Positions 5,062 through 8,830 of a stretch of DNA of 8,830 nt are shown one piece after another. Every line of letters begins with the position of its first letter. The first letter of the stretch is position 1. This DNA is from JAXHTH01 sp034211115. GTDB lineage: Bacteria > Planctomycetota > Phycisphaerae > Phycisphaerales > SM1A02. Made by a program: the position numbers and the translations under genes. Below the pieces are notes generated by a model that was not told where the DNA came from, made no database searches, and saw only the letters and a program-made list of their open reading frames with translations. The DNA lies in NCBI GenBank assembly GCA_034211115.1, contig JAXHTH010000328.1:1-8830 (forward strand), in the 5' to 3' direction.

Positions 5062-5067
5062 TACAAT
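5062..5067 (+). promoter_or_regulatory. Possible -10 element for the DUF3857/transglutaminase genes
   Basis: TACAAT matches TATAAT at five of six positions in a very GC-rich region, about 65 nt before the start codon at 5134. No good -35 is found at normal spacing. If real, transcription would start near 5074. Confidence 0.3.
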
Positions 5068-5133
5068 CCGCATCTTGCACGCTTCGCGGATGATGCCGAT
5101 CCGTCCGCGGTCGCAGGAAAGAGAGGATGCCGC

Positions 5134-7134
5134 ATGAAGAGGATGACCGCCCGAACGCTTGGTGTGACCGCCGTTCTGCTGCCGGCGGCGCTGCTGTCGG
5201 GGCCGGCCGCGGCCGAGCCGCCCGAGCCGGCCACCGCCGAGGAGATCAGGGCGCTGCTCGAGGAGTCGGGGGACGCGGAGGACTACGGCAGCGCGGCCGT
5301 GCTCCACGTCCTCGATGAGGCGGATGTCTACGTGCAGCGCAGCGGGCTCGCCACCACCGAGGCCTGCCAGGTCATCAAGATCCTCACCGAGGCCGGCATC
5401 CGATCGCGATCGGTCATCGAGCACGAGTTCGACCCGGACACGAACCGCGTGGCGATCCGATCGGTCAAGGTTCATCGCGCCGACGGCAGCATCGAGGAGG
5501 TGGATGTTTCCGAGACGATCACCCAGCCGACGCGTCAGTGGCTGATGTTCTGGGGCGGCGAGCAGCACCTGCTCTCGATCCCGCGCCTGGAGGTCGGTGA
5601 CGCGGTCGAGATCCGCACGAGCAAGATCGGCTTCAACATCGCCTATCTCACCGACGGCGCGACCGCGCTGGATCCCACCGGCCTCGAGCCGCCCATGGAG
5701 GGACACTGGTACGAGGTCACCGATTTCCAGCGCGGCCAGCCGATCATGAAGAAGCGCTACGCGGTCCACATGCCCGCGGACATGCCGATCCAGTACGAGG
5801 TCTACAACGGCGAGCTGCAATCGTCGCTGTGGTACGACGGCGACACGCACATCTACACCTTCAGCGACGAGGACATCCCCGCGTTCAAGGGCGAGGGGCA
5901 CATGGTCGCCCGCAGCGACGTGGCGCCCAAGCTCGTGATGGCCACGCTGGCGGACTGGGAGAGCAAGTCGCGGTGGTTCTACGAGGTCAACGAGTCGCAG
6001 TTCGACGCCGACGACGCCATCCGCGCCAAGGTGGCCCAGATCACCGAGGGCCTGGACAGCGAGGAAGCGAAGATCGAGGCCTGCCACCACTGGGTTTCGG
6101 ACAACATCCGCTACTACGGCACGAGCCGCGGGCCGCGCGAAGGATTCACCCTTCACAGCGGCATCGAGACCTTCCGCGATCGGGGCGGCGTGTGCAAGGA
6201 CATCGCGGGGATGCTCATCACCATGCTCCGCGTGCTCGGCCACGAGACGTACGCCACGCTGACCATGGCCGGCTCGCGCGTCGAGCGCATCCCCGCCGAC
6301 CAGTTCAATCACACCGTCTGCGCGATCCGCACCGAGGACGGCTCGTTCCGCATCCTCGATCCGACGTGGTGTCCGCTGAGCCGCGAGCTGTGGTCCAGCC
6401 GCGAGGCGTTGCAGGGGATCGTCTACGGCACGCCGGAAGGACAGGATCTCACCCTCTCGCCGTACTTCCCGCCCGAATACAACAAGCTGGAAGCGCGGGG
6501 CGAGACGATAATCGACGCCGACGGAACGCTGCGCACCGACCTGCGCTTCGACGTGGCCGGCTACCCGGGCACGTACCTGCGGCGCTCCGTGAACCGCGAG
6601 CCGGTCTACGCGCTGCGGGGGATGTTCGAGCAGTACGTCAACATCGCGCCCAACGCCGAGCTCAAGGCGTTCGATCACATTGAGCCGACCGATTACTCGC
6701 GCGACGGCTGGCTGGAGATGCAGGTCGCCGCGCCCCGCTATGCTTCGGGCGCCGACGGGCGGTGCCTGTTCAAGCTGCCGATGATGCGCCACCCGCTGAG
6801 CCGGATCTTCATCCCGGACCTGCTCTACAACTTCGGCGGGGGGGAGCGGAAGTATCCGCTCAGCCTGCGGGCGACGCGGCTCGTGCGCTACGAGGAGACG
6901 ATCGCCCTCCCGCCGGGGTGGACGGTGGCCGAGGCGCCGGAGGCGCGCTCCTTCGACTCGCCCTCCGCGTCCATCGACTTCGAGATCACGCCCGGCGAGG
7001 GCGAGCTGACCTATCGCTTCGAGTTCGTGCTGAAGGACCACATCGTCCCCGCGGAGCACTACGAGGGTTTCAAGAAGGCGATCGACATGATGCACGACAT
7101 CGCCGATGCGTGGGTGCTCTGCACGAAACAGTAA
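5134..7134 (+). CDS. Exported DUF3857 and transglutaminase-like (papain-fold) protein, intact triad
   Basis: 666 aa. The start is set by GAGAGG seven bases before the ATG and by an immediate Sec signal peptide: MKRMTAR, a hydrophobic core to about residue 22, and likely cleavage after Ala-Ala-Ala at 27. Longer in-frame translation back to 4894 is Arg/Gly-rich and unlikely. The DUF3857 N-terminal region spans about 50-300 (YVQRSGLATTEACQVIKILTEAG, FDPDTNRVAIRSVKVHRADGS). The transglutaminase core follows with Cys354 in DRGGVCKDIAGMLITMLRVLG, His393 in QFNHTVCAI and Asp409 in RILDPTW, a complete catalytic triad. The remaining 240 residues are beta-rich (YRFEFVLKDH near the end). Proteins of this architecture are common in Bacteroidetes, Planctomycetes and Proteobacteria. 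Most are uncharacterised, and protease or transamidase activity in the envelope is the usual guess. A related gene follows 66 nt downstream on the same strand. Confidence 0.93.
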   Translation: MKRMTARTLGVTAVLLPAALLSGPAAAEPPEPATAEEIRALLEESGDAEDYGSAAVLHVLDEADVYVQRSGLATTEACQVIKILTEAGIRSRSVIEHEFDPDTNRVAIRSVKVHRADGSIEEVDVSETITQPTRQWLMFWGGEQHLLSIPRLEVGDAVEIRTSKIGFNIAYLTDGATALDPTGLEPPMEGHWYEVTDFQRGQPIMKKRYAVHMPADMPIQYEVYNGELQSSLWYDGDTHIYTFSDEDIPAFKGEGHMVARSDVAPKLVMATLADWESKSRWFYEVNESQFDADDAIRAKVAQITEGLDSEEAKIEACHHWVSDNIRYYGTSRGPREGFTLHSGIETFRDRGGVCKDIAGMLITMLRVLGHETYATLTMAGSRVERIPADQFNHTVCAIRTEDGSFRILDPTWCPLSRELWSSREALQGIVYGTPEGQDLTLSPYFPPEYNKLEARGETIIDADGTLRTDLRFDVAGYPGTYLRRSVNREPVYALRGMFEQYVNIAPNAELKAFDHIEPTDYSRDGWLEMQVAAPRYASGADGRCLFKLPMMRHPLSRIFIPDLLYNFGGGERKYPLSLRATRLVRYEETIALPPGWTVAEAPEARSFDSPSASIDFEITPGEGELTYRFEFVLKDHIVPAEHYEGFKKAIDMMHDIADAWVLCTKQ

Positions 7135-7200
7135 CCGCCCGGCGTTTCGTCGAGTCGATCCCGTCCCTGAAGCGACACACCCGATCAAATAGAGCGGCAG

Positions 7201-8830
7201 ATGAGAATGAACACGCGACGAATCGGTCATCGGATGTTTGAGCGGGCCCTCAGCCGGACCGCCCGCGCGACACGGGGGGTTATGCTTCCCGGCGCGGCGC
7301 TCGTGATGGTCCTCTCCGGATGCAGCGCGCCGGCGACGGCGGAACCGCTCGCGCCCCAGGCCCCGCCTGATCTGAGCCTCGGCGCCGAGCAGTACCCGGA
7401 GGATGACGCCGTCGTCCTGCGGCGCGAGCGCCACTGGCGCCTCGACGCCGACGGCGCGGTGCATCGCCGCGAGCATTACTGGGTGAAGCTGCTCAATCGC
7501 CGGCCCATCCGCCGCTACGCCGATCCCCGCATCGACTTCAACGCCGACACCGACACGGTGCAGATCCACGAAGCGCGGACGCATCTTCCGAACGGCGAGA
7601 TCCTGCCCGTGCCCGACTATTCGTTCAACATCGCTTCGCCCAACGACGTCGCGGGCTGGCCGGAATACGCCTCGTGGCGGCAGCGGATCGTCTCCTTCAG
7701 CGGCATCGTCGAGAACTGCATCCTCGAACTGGAGTACGAGGTCACCACCGAGCCGGGCGTACTGCCCTGGATCTCCGCCGACCTGCAGCTGCACGAGGGC
7801 GACCCGGTGGTGCAACAAGTCGTTTCCATCACGGCCCCGAAGTCGGTGGACGTTCTGCATCGCGTGGACGGCATGCGGGTCCCGAATCAGCCGATCAGGC
7901 GCGAGGCCGGCGGTGGAATGATCACGCTGACCTGGAGGTTCGAGAACCTGCCCGGCGCGCGGAACGAACCGCAGTCACCGCCGTGGCAGGAGCGCTGCGG
8001 CCGGCTGCGCTTCACCACCTGTCCCGGTGCGGTGGGGGGGACGCGGACGGTGCTGGCGCGCGTCGACAACGCGGCGAAGCCGAACGAGGTCATTACCGCC
8101 TTCGCCCGCGACGCCGTCGAGGAGGAGCCGAAAGTGGCGAGGCAGTTGGATGAGCTCGCCAAAGCGCTGCGCGCGACGTTCAACTACATCGACTCGCCCA
8201 AGACGGTGCGCTCGATGACGTGCCGGCCGGCGGCGGAGGTGTTCCGCGGCAACTACGGCAGCCCGCTGGAATCGGGCGCCCTTCTTCTTGCCGCCTGCCG
8301 GGCGCTGTCGCTGGACGCCCGGCCGATGATCGCCGTCGACGCGCGTTTCTTCGCTGAGGAGGTGCCCACCAATTCGAGCCTCGTCGGCATCGTCACCGCC
8401 GTCGAGACGGAGGACGGGCCGCTCTACGTCCACCCGCGACAGGGCGTGTTCCACAATCCCGGCACCTGGGGCCGACATACGCTGCTTTCTCTCGACGATC
8501 GCGGCGGGCTCGAGCAGACGTACATCCGCGCACGAGGCGAGGATGAGATGAGCGAGTTGTCCTGCACCGGCCGCCTCGAGCTCGCCGAGAACGGCACCGC
8601 GAAGGGTACCGTCTACCTGACGATGACCGGGTCGTTCTTCGATCCGGCCTCTCTGGAAACGGCAAAGGCGCAGCGGCGAAGAGTCGAAGCCCTCGTCAGC
8701 CGGATGCTGTCCGGGTTCGAGGTCAGCGATGCATCCGTGACGGCGCTGTCGAAGGAGAAGTTCAGCGCCACCGTGCAGGTGAAGACCTCCAAGGCGCTGC
8801 CGAAGATCGATGATCAGCGCCTGCTTTCGC
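7201..8830 (+). CDS. Second DUF3857/transglutaminase-like protein, predicted lipoprotein, catalytic residues lost (partial)
   Basis: Open to the window end, 543 codons seen and no stop. The start is the ATG at 7201 or the in-frame ATG at 7207; a GAGCGG-like site precedes both. An Arg-rich leader is followed by a hydrophobic stretch and a lipobox, VMVLSG-Cys41, so it is probably membrane-anchored. DUF3857-like sequence follows (ERHWRLDADGAVHRREHYWVKLLN, then YEVTTEPGVLPW). The transglutaminase-like part aligns with the preceding gene from EVFRGNYGSPLESGALLLAACRAL to VTAVETEDGPLYVHP. The Cys position is Pro355, the His position is Gly or Ser, and the Asp position aligns with His411 (one-residue gap). 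The reading frame is intact and codon use resembles the neighbour, so it looks like a maintained non-catalytic paralogue and not decay. Possible roles are binding, scaffolding or regulation of the active partner. Confidence 0.88.
   Translation, partial: MRMNTRRIGHRMFERALSRTARATRGVMLPGAALVMVLSGCSAPATAEPLAPQAPPDLSLGAEQYPEDDAVVLRRERHWRLDADGAVHRREHYWVKLLNRRPIRRYADPRIDFNADTDTVQIHEARTHLPNGEILPVPDYSFNIASPNDVAGWPEYASWRQRIVSFSGIVENCILELEYEVTTEPGVLPWISADLQLHEGDPVVQQVVSITAPKSVDVLHRVDGMRVPNQPIRREAGGGMITLTWRFENLPGARNEPQSPPWQERCGRLRFTTCPGAVGGTRTVLARVDNAAKPNEVITAFARDAVEEEPKVARQLDELAKALRATFNYIDSPKTVRSMTCRPAAEVFRGNYGSPLESGALLLAACRALSLDARPMIAVDARFFAEEVPTNSSLVGIVTAVETEDGPLYVHPRQGVFHNPGTWGRHTLLSLDDRGGLEQTYIRARGEDEMSELSCTGRLELAENGTAKGTVYLTMTGSFFDPASLETAKAQRRRVEALVSRMLSGFEVSDASVTALSKEKFSATVQVKTSKALPKIDDQRLLS

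Noticed and set aside
4894..5133. N-terminal extension of the first transglutaminase protein
   Set aside because: The extension is Arg/Gly/Ala-rich and would bury the signal peptide. The start at 5134 has a good ribosome-binding site and a canonical signal sequence.
4657..7860. Minus-strand open frame of 1067 codons opposite the STAS-like and transglutaminase genes
   Set aside because: The translation is Arg/Val/Asp/His-rich low-complexity sequence with no domain, and the plus strand carries clear motifs, a signal peptide and catalytic residues. Long antisense frames are expected in GC-rich coding DNA.

Overview
High-GC bacterial DNA, most likely from a member of the Planctomycetota of the class Phycisphaerae or a close relative. 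The pointers are a hypothetical protein ending in a CxCGYDL...CPEC zinc ribbon, a C-terminal signature I associate with that group, together with the general composition and simple-sequence tracts in the spacers. No rRNA, tRNA or other marker is present, so the placement is inference.

Layout. Positions 1-1880 are accessory and patchwork. A complete REP-associated tyrosine transposase (RAYT, 35-715) is followed by five copies of a 16-nt repeat (consensus GTRACTGTCCCKAATT). Two of these form a perfect 17-bp inverted repeat at 1807-1873. Among the copies lie a visibly lower-GC membrane-anchored zinc-ribbon protein (838-1584), what looks like the 3' end (domains V-VI) of a 5'-truncated group II intron on the minus strand (about 1589-1660), and a short orphan coding tail (1718-1806).

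Positions 1941-4082 carry three minus-strand genes, in transcription order a small MazG-like pyrophosphohydrolase, trpA (tryptophan synthase alpha) and a PhzF-family isomerase. No trpB lies beside trpA. The DNA just upstream of the trpA start codon is an 11-unit heptanucleotide tandem repeat, and a 16-nt tandem duplication lies just past its stop.

Positions 4395-8830 are on the plus strand. They hold a small STAS-like protein, then two consecutive exported DUF3857/transglutaminase-like proteins. The first has a Sec-type signal peptide and an intact Cys-His-Asp triad. The second is a predicted lipoprotein in which all three triad positions are replaced, and it runs off the window end. The pair looks like a duplicated catalytic/non-catalytic couple working in the cell envelope.

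I see no CRISPR array, defence island or clearly new multi-gene system. The observations most worth following are the RAYT/REP cluster with its truncated intron, the heptamer tract at trpA, and the active/inactive transglutaminase pair.
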